64,000 nt of DNA, taken from the NCBI RefSeq assembly GCF_008370645.1, contig NZ_VTZN01000003.1:1-64000 (forward strand). The letters are read 5' to 3'. How positions within the stretch are numbered: position 1 is the stretch's first letter; each line of letters begins with the position of its first letter. Below are positions 1-11,027 of the stretch, piece by piece. Below the pieces are notes generated by a model, which saw only the letters and a list, made by a program, of their open reading frames with translations, was not told the origin of the DNA and made no database searches. The stretch comes from Mycobacterium simiae (GTDB taxonomy: Bacteria; Actinomycetota; Actinomycetes; Mycobacteriales; Mycobacteriaceae). The position numbers and the translations under genes were made by a program.

Positions 1-2697
1 GCCGACCTCGTGGCAACGAAGCTGACCGACGCGCTGAAGCTGCACGATGCGCAATGCACGACCACGTCTTGGTCCCAGCATGCCGACCACGTGGCCCAAG
101 CCGAACGGCTGCTCGGTCAGCTTGAGGCCGACGGGTTCACCGGTTTGGTGGTGCTCACCGCGCCCCAGAACGGCAACCCCGACGACGAGTCCCCCGTCCG
201 TGGCGCTGAATACGTCAAGCATGTGGCTCGCATCACCCGCGTGCTCCCGGAGTCCCTGGGGCAGATACCCCGACTGTATGTCGTGACCATAAACGCCCAA
301 ACAGTGCTGGCCGACGACCGCGCTAATCTCGAGCAGGGCGGATTGCGCGGCCTGCTGCGGGTGATCAGCGCCGAGCACCCGCCGCTGAAAGTCACACACA
401 TCGACGTCGACGAACAGACCGGCGCGGAGCAGCTGGCGCGCCAAATGTTGGTGGCTACCGAAGAAGACGAGACCGCCTGGCGCAACGATAACTGGTACAC
501 CGCGCGACTGAGCCTCACTCCGCTGCGCCCCGAAGAGCGCCAAACCACCGTAGTCGACCACCAACACCATGGAATGCGGCTGCAGATCCGTACGCCCGGT
601 GACCTGCAAACCTTAGAATTCACGGCGTTCGACCGAGTCCCCCCGGGGCCGGGACAAATCGAGGTTGCCGTCAACGCATCCAGCGTCAACTTCGCCGATG
701 TCCTCGTCGCGTTCGGCCGATACCCCAGCATCGATGGGGAGATGCCAAACATCGGTATGGATTTCGCCGGCGTGGTAACCGCGGTCGGACCCGGGGTCAC
801 CGCTCATCGAGTAGGTGACCATGTAGGTGGCTTTTCCAAGAATGGTTGTTGGGCCACTTTCGTCACCTGTGATGACCGCGTGGCGGTAACACTACCGCCG
901 GGCTTAACTGACGACCAGGCGGCCGCGATAAGCACCGCCCACGCCGCCGCCTGGTATGGCCTGCATGACCAAGCCAGGATCACCGCCGGTGACCGGGTGT
1001 TGATCCACTCCGCCACCGGCGGCGTCGGACAGGCGGCGATCGCAATCGCCCGCGCCGGCGGAGCCGAGATCTTCGCCACGGCGGGCAGCGAGGAACGTCG
1101 ACAATTGTTACGCGACATGGGCATTGAGCATGTCTATGACTCGCGTAGCGTCGAGTTCGCCGAGCAGATCCGTCGCGACACCGACGGCTACGGGGTCGAC
1201 ATCGTACTCAACTCTCTGACCGGTGCCGCACAGCGCGCCGGGCTAGAGCTGCTGGCCATCGGCGGACGCTTCGTCGAGCTTGGCAAGCAGGACGTCTACG
1301 CGAACGCCCGGCTGAGGCTGCTCCCGTTCCGGCGCAACCTCACGTTCCACTATGCCGACCTGGCGCTAATGGCAGAAAGCCACCCGCAGCGGATCGCCAA
1401 CCTACTGGGCACGGTGTATCGGCTCGTCGCAGACGGTGAGTTGCCGCTACCGGTAACTACTCATTACCCGCTTCGCGATGCGGCCACAGCTATCCGCATG
1501 ATGAGCGCAGCAGAGCACACGGGCAAACTCGTGCTCGACGTGGCGCACGAAGGGCAGAGCAATGTGGTGGTACCGCCCCACCTGGCCAACGCTTTCCGGA
1601 GCGACGGCTCCTACATCATCACCGGCGGCCTCGGCGGCCTGGGACTCTTCATTGCCGAAAAGATGGCCAGCGCCGGTGCCGGCCGCATCGTGCTCACCTC
1701 CCGCTCTCGGCCCAATGCAAAGACGCTGCAGACGATCGAGCTCATCCGGGCGATGGGTGCCGACATCGCAGTGGCGTGCGGCGACATCGCGCACGCCAGC
1801 ACTGCGGAGCGTTTGGTGGCGGTGGCCACCACCACCGGGCTTCCATTGCGAGGCGTGGTGCACGCCGCTGCAGTGTTCGAGAACGCCATGCTGACTAACC
1901 TGACCGACCATATCCTCGAGCACAACTGGACTCCAAAGGTCTACGGTGCGTGGAACTTACACCAAGCCGCGGCCACTCAGCCGTTGGATTGGTTCTGCTC
2001 GTTCTCATCGGCGGTCGCCCTGCTGGGCTCACCCGGGCAGGCCGCCTACGCCGCGGCTAACAGCTGGCTCGACGCGTTCACCCATTGGCGCCGCGCCCAG
2101 GGCCTGCCCGCAACCTCGATTGCTTGGGCATTGTGGGCCGACGTCGGCCGCGCCGCCGCGATCCGGGCCGAGATCGGCCAGGACATGGCTCTTCAAGAAG
2201 CCGGCGAAGGCACCGCCTTCGCTCACTGGCGCGACACCGCTATCACTGCCGACGAGGGCGACTACGCGTTCCAGGCGCTGCTGCGCCACGACCGCGCATA
2301 CGCTGGCTACGCCCCGATGAACCCATCACCGTGGTTGACTGCCTTTGCACAACGGAGCCCATTCGCGGAGAGGTTCCAATCCCTGAGTCAAAGCCGTTCG
2401 GACACAAGCAAGTTCCTCGCTGAGCTAAACCAGCTGCCACAACAAGAATGGCCAGCCCGGCTCCGGCGGCTGCTCTCCGAAGCAATCGGCCTGATTCTGC
2501 GCCGCACCATCGATGCCGATCGTCTGCTGACCGAGTATGGCCTTGACTCGCTGAGCAGCCAGGAACTGCGCGCCCGCATCGAAGCCGAAACCGGGATACG
2601 CATCACCGCCACCGACATCAACACCACCGTGCGGGGCCTGGCGGATCTGATGTACGAAAAGTTGGCCCCCCCAGGGGATGCGCCGGCACCCGTCTAA
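1..2697 (+). CDS. pks5: Pks5-like type I polyketide synthase, C-terminal part (5' truncated by window)
   Basis: The reading frame is open from the first base, so only the C-terminal portion of a large mycocerosic-acid-synthase-like PKS is present. Counting residues from base 10, an enoyl reductase domain spans about 190-515, with the NADPH motif [10 protein letters not shown] near 335. A ketoreductase follows at about 535-720, with [10 protein letters not shown] near 538 and [10 protein letters not shown] near 680. The terminal acyl carrier protein has GLDSLS, with the phosphopantetheine serine near residue 847. Such enzymes make methyl-branched acyl chains for trehalose-based LOS in M. marinum, M. 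kansasii and smooth tubercle bacilli. The downstream glycosyltransferase, mmpL12 and fadD25 match the H37Rv pks5 neighbourhood (Rv1527c). The pks5 paralogue cannot be fixed without the missing N-terminal domains. Confidence 0.88.
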   Translation, partial: ADLVATKLTDALKLHDAQCTTTSWSQHADHVAQAERLLGQLEADGFTGLVVLTAPQNGNPDDESPVRGAEYVKHVARITRVLPESLGQIPRLYVVTINAQTVLADDRANLEQGGLRGLLRVISAEHPPLKVTHIDVDEQTGAEQLARQMLVATEEDETAWRNDNWYTARLSLTPLRPEERQTTVVDHQHHGMRLQIRTPGDLQTLEFTAFDRVPPGPGQIEVAVNASSVNFADVLVAFGRYPSIDGEMPNIGMDFAGVVTAVGPGVTAHRVGDHVGGFSKNGCWATFVTCDDRVAVTLPPGLTDDQAAAISTAHAAAWYGLHDQARITAGDRVLIHSATGGVGQAAIAIARAGGAEIFATAGSEERRQLLRDMGIEHVYDSRSVEFAEQIRRDTDGYGVDIVLNSLTGAAQRAGLELLAIGGRFVELGKQDVYANARLRLLPFRRNLTFHYADLALMAESHPQRIANLLGTVYRLVADGELPLPVTTHYPLRDAATAIRMMSAAEHTGKLVLDVAHEGQSNVVVPPHLANAFRSDGSYIITGGLGGLGLFIAEKMASAGAGRIVLTSRSRPNAKTLQTIELIRAMGADIAVACGDIAHASTAERLVAVATTTGLPLRGVVHAAAVFENAMLTNLTDHILEHNWTPKVYGAWNLHQAAATQPLDWFCSFSSAVALLGSPGQAAYAAANSWLDAFTHWRRAQGLPATSIAWALWADVGRAAAIRAEIGQDMALQEAGEGTAFAHWRDTAITADEGDYAFQALLRHDRAYAGYAPMNPSPWLTAFAQRSPFAERFQSLSQSRSDTSKFLAELNQLPQQEWPARLRRLLSEAIGLILRRTIDADRLLTEYGLDSLSSQELRARIEAETGIRITATDINTTVRGLADLMYEKLAPPGDAPAPV

Positions 2698-2739
2698 CGT
2701 CAAAGTGTCTGCTGTACTCCTGGAGGCTCGGTTCCGCTA

Positions 2740-3999
2740 ATGAAATTTGTCTTCGCAGTCCATGGAACTCGCGGTGACGTCGAACCCTGCGCCGCAGTAG
2801 GTATGGAGTTGCAGCGGCGGGGGCACGAAGTGCAGATGGCGGTCCCGCCCAACCTGATCGGATTTGTCGGGTCCGCGGGACTGACTGGGGTCGCCTACGG
2901 GCCGGATTCCGAGGAACAGATAAACGCGGTCGCGACTGTCGTTCATAGCCTCAGCAAGGCGCAGAATCCCCTCAACCTGGCCCGCGCCGGCAAGGAGCTG
3001 TTCATCGGGGGCTGGGTGGAAATGGGAAGGACGCTGGCTGCGCTGGCCGACGGGGCCGACCTGTTGATGACCGGCCAGACGTACCACGGCGTCGTCGCCA
3101 ATGTCGCAGAGTATTACGACATCCCGGTGGCAGCGCTGCATCACTTCCCGATGCAGGTCAACGGTCAGCTCAGGGTTCCGTTGATACCGACGCCCCTGAT
3201 GCGCCCCGCGGTGGTGCGGTCGACGATGAAGGCGATGTTTCGGCTGTACACCTACGTCAGCAAGGAGGTCGAACGCGCGCAGCGCCATGAACTGGGCCTA
3301 CCACCGGCGGCTGGCCCGGCGGCGCGACGCATTGCCGAACGCGGAGCCCCAGAAATTCAGGCATACGACCCGGTCTTGTTTCCCGGACTTGCCGAAGAGT
3401 GGAACGGCCAGCGGCCCTTCGTCGGCGCCCTGACGATGCAGTTGCATGCCGAACCCAACGAGGAACTCGAATCGTGGATCGCCTCCGGTACACCGCCGAT
3501 CTACTTTGGCTTCGGCAGCACACCAGTCCAATCCCCCACCGAGACGCTCGCCATGATCTCAGATGCCTGCGCGGAGCTGGGCGAACGAGCCCTGATCTAC
3601 TCCCCCGCGCACGGCTCTGGCGACACCCCGCCTGCTGAGCACGTGAAACTTGTTGGCTTGATCGACTATTCGGTCATCCTTCCAACCTGCCGCGCGGTCG
3701 TCCACCACGGTGGTGCCGGCACCACCGCCGCGGGCCTGCGCGCCGGAATGCCCACGTTGATTCTCTGGGATGTGGCCGATCAGCCGCTGTGGGCGGGCGC
3801 GGTCCAGCGGCTGAAAGTGGGCTCCGCCAAACGCTTCACTAGCATCACCCGCAAGTCGCTGCTCAAGCAGCTGCGCACCATTCTTGCACCGGAGTACGCG
3901 CAGCGGGCCCGCAACATCTCCACTCAGATGAGACAACCGGGCCCCGCGGTCGCCGCGGCCGCCGATCTGTTGGAGGAATCAGTGCGGGTGCGCACCTGA
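2740..3999 (+). CDS. Family-1 glycosyltransferase (Rv1526c/Rv1524-like)
   Basis: A 419-residue GT1 (UDPGT/MGT-like, GT-B fold) enzyme. The N-terminus has the Rossmann start [16 protein letters not shown]. The C-terminal nucleotide-sugar binding loop [17 protein letters not shown] lies near residues 321-337, followed by [12 protein letters not shown]. It resembles glycosyltransferases of the mycobacterial glycopeptidolipid and LOS clusters and the H37Rv Rv1526c/Rv1524 pair. It starts 43 bases after the PKS stop on the same strand, with CTGGAGG about 12 bases upstream of the ATG. A role in adding an early sugar to the acyltrehalose LOS core is inferred from context. Rv1523-Rv1525 counterparts, which lie between this gene and mmpL12 in H37Rv, are not present here. 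Confidence 0.85.
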   Translation: MKFVFAVHGTRGDVEPCAAVGMELQRRGHEVQMAVPPNLIGFVGSAGLTGVAYGPDSEEQINAVATVVHSLSKAQNPLNLARAGKELFIGGWVEMGRTLAALADGADLLMTGQTYHGVVANVAEYYDIPVAALHHFPMQVNGQLRVPLIPTPLMRPAVVRSTMKAMFRLYTYVSKEVERAQRHELGLPPAAGPAARRIAERGAPEIQAYDPVLFPGLAEEWNGQRPFVGALTMQLHAEPNEELESWIASGTPPIYFGFGSTPVQSPTETLAMISDACAELGERALIYSPAHGSGDTPPAEHVKLVGLIDYSVILPTCRAVVHHGGAGTTAAGLRAGMPTLILWDVADQPLWAGAVQRLKVGSAKRFTSITRKSLLKQLRTILAPEYAQRARNISTQMRQPGPAVAAAADLLEESVRVRT

Positions 4000-4225
4000 G
4001 CTGTGTTCGCCCCGACCAGATCAGCACGCCCGTCCAAGGTTGTGGTCGTCGAGTTACCGGTTTGGATGGCGGCCCGGGCCACGCTTTAGATGCCCAAGAA
4101 AGCGCCTGAACTGCATGTTTGCTGCGGCGCGTATCGTTCGCAGCCGACGTAACGACCACATCACGGTTAATGAGGAATTTGTCATTCCCCCGCGCGAACT
4201 GTGGTCCGCTTGTACGGTTGTTGAG

Positions 4226-7200
4226 GTGTCGGGGCAGGCAAGATCACATGACGACGCCAAACCCGGGGGGATCTTCGACCGGGTAGGCGACTTTGTCGTC
4301 AAGTTCCCCTTGTTGGTTATCGGATCGTGGATCGCGGTTGTCGCAGTCCTGGTGCTGGGCTTTCCTCCCCTGCAGGCCCAGGCCGCCAAGCGCGAGCAGA
4401 AGCCACTGCCGGACGAAGCGCCGACCATGATCGCACAGCGAGACCTCAATAACGCGTTCCATGACAAGGGTGGCGGCTCCCTGCTGATGGTCATCCTGAT
4501 CAACCCGAAGGGGTTGACCGCCGCCGACGAGGACACCTACCACAAGCTGATCGAAAACCTCAAGGCCGACACCGCAGACAAGATGTCGGTCCAGGACTTC
4601 CTGGGCACCAAGGAACTTCGCGAGATCTTCGAGAGCAAGGACCATAAGGCCTGGAACCTCGCGATCAACTTCCCCGGTGACGCACCGGCGCCCGAGACGC
4701 AAGCGGCGCTCAGAAACGTTAGCGCGATCGTCAAGAAGACGGTCGCGGGAACCTCGCTGACCGCCCACCTGAGCGGGCCGGTGGCCACCGTCTCCGACCT
4801 GCAGAAGCTCGGCGAGGAAGACGTGCGGATCATCGAGATCGGCACCATCGTCAGCGTGCTGCTCATCCTGATCATCGTTTACCGCAACCTGGTCACGATG
4901 ATGATCCCGCTGGCCACCATCGGTGTGTCCATCGTGGGCGCGCAGGGCCTGCTCTCGGCGCTGACCGAGTTGGGCTTGGTCGTCAACATCCAGAGCATCG
5001 TCTTCATGACCGCGGTGATGATCGGTGCCGGGGTGGACTATGCCGTCTTCCTGATCAGCCGCTACCACGACTACGTGCGGCAAGGCGAAACGTCTGATGT
5101 TGCGGTCAAAAAGGCGTTGATGTCGATCGGAAAGGTCATTACCGCATCCGCGGCCACCGTGGCAGTCACGTTTCTCGCAATGATCTTCACCAAGCTGGAA
5201 GTGTTCTCTGCGGTAGGCCCGGCAATCACCTTCTCGATCATCGTGACGCTGCTGGCCGCGACGACCTTTTTGCCCGCGATCCTGGTGCTCATCGGACGAC
5301 GCGGCTGGATCAAGCCGCGCCGGGACCTGACCACCCGCTTCTGGCGGATCACAGGTACCCGCATTGTGCGTCGCCCAGTAATCCACCTGATCGGCAGCCT
5401 GATCGTGCTGGCGATCCTGGCCAGCAGCGCGAGCCTGATCAGGTTCAACTATGACGACCTCAAGACCGTCCCGCAGGACGTGGACAGCGTGCAGGGCTAT
5501 AACGCGCTGAACCGGCACTTCCCGATGAACTCGATGACGCCGATGGCCCTCTTCATCCAGTCACCGCGCGACCTACGGGAACCGGCCGCCCTGGCCGACC
5601 TCGAGATGATGTCGCGCCGTATTGCCGATCTGCCCGACATCGTGATGGTGCGCGGCCTCACCCGGCCCAACGGGGAACCGCTGAAAGAGACCAAGGTGTC
5701 GTTCCAGGCAGGCGAGGTCGGCGGCAAACTCGGTGAGGCGTCCAACGCGATAACCGAGCATGGCAGCGACCTGGACAACCTCGCCGGCGGCTCCCGCCAA
5801 CTGGCGCAGGCTTTGGCCGAAGTGCGATCGCAAGTCAACGACGCCGTGACCAGCTCAGCCGGGCTTGTCCAAATGCTGCAAAACATGCTCAACCTGATGG
5901 GCGGCGACAAAACTATCCAACAGCTCGACAACGCGTCCCAGTACGTCGGGCGCATGCGGGCGCTCGGGAACAATCTGAGCGGGACCGTCCAGGATGCCGA
6001 ACGAACCGCGGTCTGGGCCAGCCCGATGGTGACAGCCCTCAATTCCAGCCCGACGTGCAACGCCGACCCTGCCTGCGTGCGGTCTCGCTCGCAGCTGGCC
6101 GCGATCGTCGAATCCGGAAACAACGGACTACTGCGGTCGATCGCAGCGTTTGCGGTAACCCTCCAGCAGACAGAAGGGTTCCAGACGCTGGCACAAACAG
6201 TGGGCAAACTGGATGCGCAACTGAAGCAGATCGTCGCCACTCTCAAGGCGGTGAAAGGTCTCCCCAGCACGTTGTCGAACATGCAGGCGGGTGCCGGTGC
6301 TCTCGCTGATGGCAGTGCGGCCGTCGCCGATGGCGTGCAGGCACTGGTCGAACAGGTCAAGAAGATGGGCGGCGGACTCGACGAGGCCTCCGATTTCCTG
6401 CTGGGGATGAAGCGCGACGCGGAACGGCCGAACATGGCTGGCTTCAACATTCCGCCGCAAGTTCTGACGCGCGACGACTTCAAAAAGGGCGCGCTGCTGT
6501 TCCTCTCGCCCGATGGGCATGCGGCGCGCTACCTGGTGCAAAGCGCTCTCAGCGGGTTCAGCACCGAAGGCATGGATCAGGTCAACAAGATCCTGGAAAC
6601 GGCCCGGTCGGCGCAACCAAATACGGAGTTGGCGGATGCCAAGGTGAGCTTGTTGGGCGTTCCGACCGGGCTGCGTGACACCCGCGACTACTACAACAAC
6701 GACATCCTGTTCATCGTCATCGCGACCATCATCATTGTGTTCTTGATTCTGGTCGCGCTGCTGCGAGCCATCATCGCACCGCTCTACCTGATCGGCTCGG
6801 TACTGGTCTCCTTCTTGTCGGCGCTTGGCCTGGGCGTCATCGTTTTCCAATTGATCCTGGGTCAGGAAATCCACTGGAGCCTGCCCGGATTGTCGTTCAT
6901 TCTGTTGGTCGCGGTCGGCGCCGACTACAACATGCTGTTGATCTCCCGAATACGAGACGAGTCCCCGCATGGTGTGCGGGTAGGCGTCATCCGCACGGTG
7001 GGCTCGACCGGTGGCGTGATCACCTCTGCCGGTCTGATCTTCGCCGCGTCGATGTTCGGTCTGATCGGTGCCAGCATCAATACGATGGCCCAGGCCGGTT
7101 TCACCATCGGCATCGGGATCGTGATCGACACCTTCCTGGTGCGTACGGTCACGGTTCCCGCCATGGCCGCCTTGATCGGCCAGAAGAACTGGTGGCCGTC

Positions 7201-7642
7201 CAAGCTGGGTCGGCAAGACGGAAAAGGCAAGCAGCGCAAGAAGTCCAAGTGGGAAGCGCAGACCGACGTGTGGCTCACCCGGGCCAAACACGTTGCCAGC
7301 GCCAAGGCGCCTGCTCCGGCGGCCCCGCCACCCAAACCGAAGGCTGTCCGCAAAGCGCCGGCGTTGTCCGCTGCCAGCACCATCGAGCTACTCCCCGGAC
7401 ACGCGCTGCCGCTGTTCGGTCGCACCACCATGCCGGCCTACGACCTGCCGAAGTGCGCGTCAAAAAACAAGCGCAAGTGCAACGACGCCGGCATCGGCAA
7501 AGAACCGGTTGACCGTCTCCTCAACCACTCGCTACCGCTCTTCGGACTCGCCGGTCTGCCGGGCTACCAGCAGTTGGAACGAGGGTCAAACGGGGACATC
7601 GACGCGCTGCGGCCGAAGCACGACACGCCGGTGATCACCTGA
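4226..7642 (+). CDS. mmpL12: MmpL12-type RND lipid transporter
   Basis: A large RND-family integral membrane protein of 1138 residues from the GTG at 4226; the frame stays open upstream to 4040. The GTG is preferred because translation from it (ARSHDDAKPGGIFDR) aligns with the N-terminus of H37Rv MmpL12 (1146 aa). Two MmpL halves are visible, each with an N-terminal helix, a periplasmic domain and a helix bundle: helices around VSVLLILIIVYRNLVT, then IVIATIIIVFLILVALL. Both halves carry the family GADY-type motif (GAGVDYAVFLISRYHDY and AVGADYNMLLISRIRDE). The cytoplasmic C-terminal tail is long, basic and proline/alanine-rich. MmpL12 is the LOS exporter candidate in this locus. It ends convergently with fadD25. 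Confidence 0.92.
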   Translation: MSGQARSHDDAKPGGIFDRVGDFVVKFPLLVIGSWIAVVAVLVLGFPPLQAQAAKREQKPLPDEAPTMIAQRDLNNAFHDKGGGSLLMVILINPKGLTAADEDTYHKLIENLKADTADKMSVQDFLGTKELREIFESKDHKAWNLAINFPGDAPAPETQAALRNVSAIVKKTVAGTSLTAHLSGPVATVSDLQKLGEEDVRIIEIGTIVSVLLILIIVYRNLVTMMIPLATIGVSIVGAQGLLSALTELGLVVNIQSIVFMTAVMIGAGVDYAVFLISRYHDYVRQGETSDVAVKKALMSIGKVITASAATVAVTFLAMIFTKLEVFSAVGPAITFSIIVTLLAATTFLPAILVLIGRRGWIKPRRDLTTRFWRITGTRIVRRPVIHLIGSLIVLAILASSASLIRFNYDDLKTVPQDVDSVQGYNALNRHFPMNSMTPMALFIQSPRDLREPAALADLEMMSRRIADLPDIVMVRGLTRPNGEPLKETKVSFQAGEVGGKLGEASNAITEHGSDLDNLAGGSRQLAQALAEVRSQVNDAVTSSAGLVQMLQNMLNLMGGDKTIQQLDNASQYVGRMRALGNNLSGTVQDAERTAVWASPMVTALNSSPTCNADPACVRSRSQLAAIVESGNNGLLRSIAAFAVTLQQTEGFQTLAQTVGKLDAQLKQIVATLKAVKGLPSTLSNMQAGAGALADGSAAVADGVQALVEQVKKMGGGLDEASDFLLGMKRDAERPNMAGFNIPPQVLTRDDFKKGALLFLSPDGHAARYLVQSALSGFSTEGMDQVNKILETARSAQPNTELADAKVSLLGVPTGLRDTRDYYNNDILFIVIATIIIVFLILVALLRAIIAPLYLIGSVLVSFLSALGLGVIVFQLILGQEIHWSLPGLSFILLVAVGADYNMLLISRIRDESPHGVRVGVIRTVGSTGGVITSAGLIFAASMFGLIGASINTMAQAGFTIGIGIVIDTFLVRTVTVPAMAALIGQKNWWPSKLGRQDGKGKQRKKSKWEAQTDVWLTRAKHVASAKAPAPAAPPPKPKAVRKAPALSAASTIELLPGHALPLFGRTTMPAYDLPKCASKNKRKCNDAGIGKEPVDRLLNHSLPLFGLAGLPGYQQLERGSNGDIDALRPKHDTPVIT

Positions 7643-7741
7643 CGCTACGGGGGCCGCCGCGGAAGCGCACCGCCACACTGACACCAGGCAGGCGACACGC
7701 CCACGCAGGGGTACGTGACTTCAATTTCGATGCAGTATTAG

Positions 7742-9496
7742 CTAGGCATCCAAACGGGCGAACTTGGCCTGGCGGTACAGTTCGACACACTGCGCACGCC
7801 GTACCTTGCCGCTGGTGGTCACCGGTATCGAACCTTGCGGCACCAACACAAGGTCCGCGACGCTCAGCCCGTGCGACTTCGAGATGGCCGACGTCACTTT
7901 ACGTTTGACATAGCCGAGCCGTTCAGCCGCTTCCTCGGCGGATTCGTTTTTCTGCCTGAATTCGATAATGGTGACCAGCTTTTCGATTCCGTCCATGGGA
8001 ACCGCAATCGCCGCACACCGGTCCGGACTGATCGCCTGGATCGTCGCTTCGATGTCGTCAGGCGAATGATTCTTCCCGTAGACGATCAACAAGTCTTTGA
8101 GGCGACCGACGATGTAAAGCTCACCGTCGGAGAGGAATCCAGAATCTCCCGTCCGCAGCCAGGGACTTTCTGGTGTGCCGTCCGAAGGATTGGCAATCGC
8201 TGCGCCAAACGTGCGCGCCGACACATCCGGCTTCTCCCAGTACCCTAGGGCGACGTTCTGGCCGTGCACCCATATTTCGCCTACGGTTCCCTCCGGGCAC
8301 TGGATGCGGGTGTCGGGATCGACAATGCGAACTAGCTGTGTATCCACGGTGCCGTAGCTGACCAACGGTGCGGTGCAGTCATTTTCGGCTTCGACCGGTA
8401 CCGCTTGCCCCTCGGGCAACCGCTGGGCATCGAAGTCGACAATCTTGGGCGGTTCGCCCGCTTTGCGGGTCGCCACAAACACCGTCGCCTCTGCCATTCC
8501 GTACGCTGGACGGATCACCTTCGGATCGAGACCGAACGGGACGAACCGATCGATGAAGCGCCTGACAGAGACCGGTTGAACCCGCTCGGCCCCGCTGACG
8601 ATGCCGTGGATATCGCCAAGATCCAGACCCGCCAAATCTTCATCGTTGGTCTTGCGGGACGCCAAATCGTAGGCGAAATTCGGCGCGGCACTGAAGGCGA
8701 GCGGGTTACTGCCCAGCAGTTGCATCCATCGGGCAGGCCGCTGCAGGAAATGGATCGGGCTGGTCAGCTTGGCTGGAATACCACCCAGAATGGGAAGAAT
8801 GATGCCAAGGATGAAGCCCAAGTCGTGATAGAACGGCAACCACGACACGACGGTCGATCCCACCGGGGCGACCTTCCCGTACTGCCCGTAGAAGCCGCTC
8901 ATAATCTGCTCGAAATTGGCGAACATGTTCTCATTCGAGACCATGACGCCGGCCGGCGTACGGGTGGAGCCAGATGTGTACTGCAGATAGAGCGGGTTGG
9001 CTTGTTCATATTTGGCGCGAGCGGCCGGCCCCGGCCGTCCATCCAAGTCCAGCGTGTCGACTTGGATAATCGCGGTGGGGTCCTGCCCGGGCCGTGGTAC
9101 GACATATTCCCTGACGTTGTCGACCACCGACGACGCCGTGAGGACGACCGCCGGCGACGTGTCGGCCATCACCGAAGTCGTGCGCTCATCGTGGGCGCCA
9201 CCCTGCGGAACCGAAAGCGGTACAGCGACAAGACCGGCGTGCAGCGACGCGAGAAACCCGACGACGTAGTCGAGGCTCTGCGGTGCCAAGATCAAAGCCC
9301 GGTCCCCGGTCGATCCATGCTGCGCGAGCTGCGCGGCGAGATTGAGCATACGGCGGTACAACTGCGACCACGTCAGCGTAATTTCAACGCCGTCCGAGGA
9401 TTGTTCGTAGTCGATAAATGTGAGCGCAATGTCGTTGGGCTGCAGACTTGCACGCTCGCGCACCACATTAGGAAGTGATGATTCAACCACGGCCAT
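7742..9496 (-). CDS. fadD25: Fatty-acyl-AMP ligase FadD25
   Basis: A 584-residue adenylate-forming enzyme of the FAAL (long-chain fatty-acyl-AMP ligase) type. It activates a fatty acid as acyl-AMP for loading onto a polyketide synthase, here presumably Pks5. Visible motifs are the P-loop-like [35 protein letters not shown], and [20 protein letters not shown] with the downstream hinge. The ATG at 9496 is chosen over an upstream in-frame start at 9586 because GAAGG lies a few bases upstream and the product then matches the 583 aa of H37Rv FadD25 (Rv1521). It is convergent with mmpL12, as in H37Rv. Confidence 0.92.
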   Translation of the reverse strand: MAVVESSLPNVVRERASLQPNDIALTFIDYEQSSDGVEITLTWSQLYRRMLNLAAQLAQHGSTGDRALILAPQSLDYVVGFLASLHAGLVAVPLSVPQGGAHDERTTSVMADTSPAVVLTASSVVDNVREYVVPRPGQDPTAIIQVDTLDLDGRPGPAARAKYEQANPLYLQYTSGSTRTPAGVMVSNENMFANFEQIMSGFYGQYGKVAPVGSTVVSWLPFYHDLGFILGIILPILGGIPAKLTSPIHFLQRPARWMQLLGSNPLAFSAAPNFAYDLASRKTNDEDLAGLDLGDIHGIVSGAERVQPVSVRRFIDRFVPFGLDPKVIRPAYGMAEATVFVATRKAGEPPKIVDFDAQRLPEGQAVPVEAENDCTAPLVSYGTVDTQLVRIVDPDTRIQCPEGTVGEIWVHGQNVALGYWEKPDVSARTFGAAIANPSDGTPESPWLRTGDSGFLSDGELYIVGRLKDLLIVYGKNHSPDDIEATIQAISPDRCAAIAVPMDGIEKLVTIIEFRQKNESAEEAAERLGYVKRKVTSAISKSHGLSVADLVLVPQGSIPVTTSGKVRRAQCVELYRQAKFARLDA

Positions 9497-9917
9497 CAGA
9501 CTACCTTCATAAAGGATATTGCATTCCAAGTACCGGAACTTGCCGATCGCCCGTAAGCAGGCGGACGTGCGCCTTCCCACCGCCAACTGAGCTCGCTGCT
9601 CGGCCTTCCCCCGACCCGAGCCCGATGACGGCTCAACCCCAGGAAGGTGTCATTCCGAGCGGGTGCTCCAACCTCGGTCAGCTGGATCCGGCCGTCAATC
9701 GCACGGACGGCAACGAGGCCGGCTCTCTAACGTACGGGCGAGTGACCGGGCCCGGCATCAGTAAGCGCAAGCGGTCTCCCGGGAAGGTTTTCGTCACCAT
9801 CGTGGCATGCCGGCCGGGCAGCACAACTCCACAGCTGAGCTGTGGGAACTGGTGTCCAGTACGTACGCGGAGTCCGGCCTGAAGGCAAAAATCGACTGCG
9901 AGTCAGCTGGGGGCTGC
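9497..9917. other. Intergenic region upstream of fadD25
   Basis: This 421-base gap between the fadD25 start and the stop of the Sap/Gap-like gene has no convincing coding potential. It should hold the fadD25 promoter. The only structure I can point to is the short palindrome at 9829-9845. Confidence 0.5.
9829..9845. repeat. 17-base palindrome, possible operator
   Basis: CCACAGCT-G-AGCTGTGG is a perfect inverted repeat with 8-base arms around one base. It lies about 330 bases upstream of fadD25 and 70 bases downstream of the Sap/Gap-like gene's stop. The absent loop argues against a terminator hairpin, so a protein-binding site is the likelier reading. Chance occurrence cannot be excluded. 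Confidence 0.3.
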
Positions 9918-10694
9918 TCAGAGACGGGTTATGCCCTGGTACAGGAATGTGACTCCGGTTATCAGCAGCATGGTGAGGATGATCTGACGGTGGTAGGTGG
10001 TCAACCACGCGTTGAGTCGATGCAGCAAAGCTTCGGTCTGACGGGGCTTCACCAGTAGAGCGACCAGTGGCACCTCGATAACCGTCAGCACCAACAGTAT
10101 GAACACTACGAACGCGCTGACCTGCGTGCCAAGAGCCGCCCCCGACCCCATGATGACGGTCATCGCGGTCACGGTCTCGACCGGAGGGGCCGAGGAGGTA
10201 AGACCGACGACAAAAGCCGGCCAAACAAAGCCGGGGCGCGTGAGCATGTTCTGGCTCACTTCACCCAATCGGTAGATCATGCTCGCAATTCGGCCGTGTT
10301 GCACGGGCTCGAGGGCGGCCACACCGCCTGGAGCATCACCGCCGCCGACACCGGCCAGTACCCGTGCGCCGGCCCGCTGACGAGCCGCCATGTGGATCGC
10401 CCCCCCCAGCGCAATCAGGCCAAGTACTACCTGAAGACGGGGCCCTTCCAGGATGACGACCGCCGACCTGGCCTCATTGATCGCGGCAAGTGACCCGTTG
10501 ATGGCCACCAGCGCGATATCGCGCAACACCACCAGTACCACGAAGGCAAGACCGAAGGCCGCTACCATGCCACCCAGCCAAAAGGCGAACAGGTTCAGCA
10601 GCGGGCGGCGCCGTGTAACACAGACGAGGGCGAGGCCAAGCCGAATGGGGTCGGTCGCCATGACCAAGCCGATGAATATGACTGTGTTCCACAT
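9918..10694 (-). CDS. Sap/Gap-family membrane protein (Rv1517-like)
   Basis: A membrane protein of 258 residues with about six hydrophobic helices. The opening MWNTVIFIGLVMATDPIRLG is typical of the GAP / sulfolipid-1-addressing protein (Sap) family, distant LysE-like proteins. H37Rv Rv1517 (254 aa) is the positional counterpart. Family members assist MmpL-dependent delivery of glycolipids to the cell surface (Gap for glycopeptidolipids, Sap for sulfolipid-1). A role together with MmpL12 in LOS export is therefore the obvious inference. The central loop around residues 110-140 is hydrophilic. It is transcribed away from the following glycosyltransferase. Confidence 0.8.
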   Translation of the reverse strand: MWNTVIFIGLVMATDPIRLGLALVCVTRRRPLLNLFAFWLGGMVAAFGLAFVVLVVLRDIALVAINGSLAAINEARSAVVILEGPRLQVVLGLIALGGAIHMAARQRAGARVLAGVGGGDAPGGVAALEPVQHGRIASMIYRLGEVSQNMLTRPGFVWPAFVVGLTSSAPPVETVTAMTVIMGSGAALGTQVSAFVVFILLVLTVIEVPLVALLVKPRQTEALLHRLNAWLTTYHRQIILTMLLITGVTFLYQGITRL

Positions 10695-11027
10695 CAAGGG
10701 GGACGTTACTGGGCTGGGCTGTATCTCGTGGCGTTACTGGCGAATTGGCTCAAATTCGCCCTCGGCACCGGATCGGCAACCGGTCACCCCCTCATTGCAG
10801 AACAGATCGCCCCGATCCCGCGACATGTGACCGGCATCACCGCCGCCCAGCGCCCTGAGCAGGCGGCCACACCCGCGCGGCCTCAGCAGCTACCAGTTTG
10901 TCGCGCGCAGGCACACCATGGGCCCTGGGCACTGGCGGCCATCCGGAGTTGCCGCAGGCCGCTATGCTGGGGCGGCTTTGCCTGATAGGCCGGCTGTGCT
11001 GCACGTCGACGAAGGGGCTCGCACGCC
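10695..11027. promoter_or_regulatory. Divergent intergenic region
   Basis: A gap of about 330 bases between the divergently transcribed Sap/Gap-like gene and a GT2 glycosyltransferase. Both promoters must lie here unless one is internal. I see no clear operator palindrome or small gene. Confidence 0.4.

Noticed and set aside
4244..7291. Long minus-strand frames opposite mmpL12
   Set aside because: Composition is typical of antisense shadows and mmpL12 is fully accounted for on the plus strand.
8405..9478. Plus-strand frame opposite fadD25
   Set aside because: Arginine/aspartate-rich shadow without domain similarity.
10866..11000. Possible tRNA or small RNA in the divergent gap before the GT2 gene
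   Set aside because: No cloverleaf or conserved RNA pattern could be drawn.
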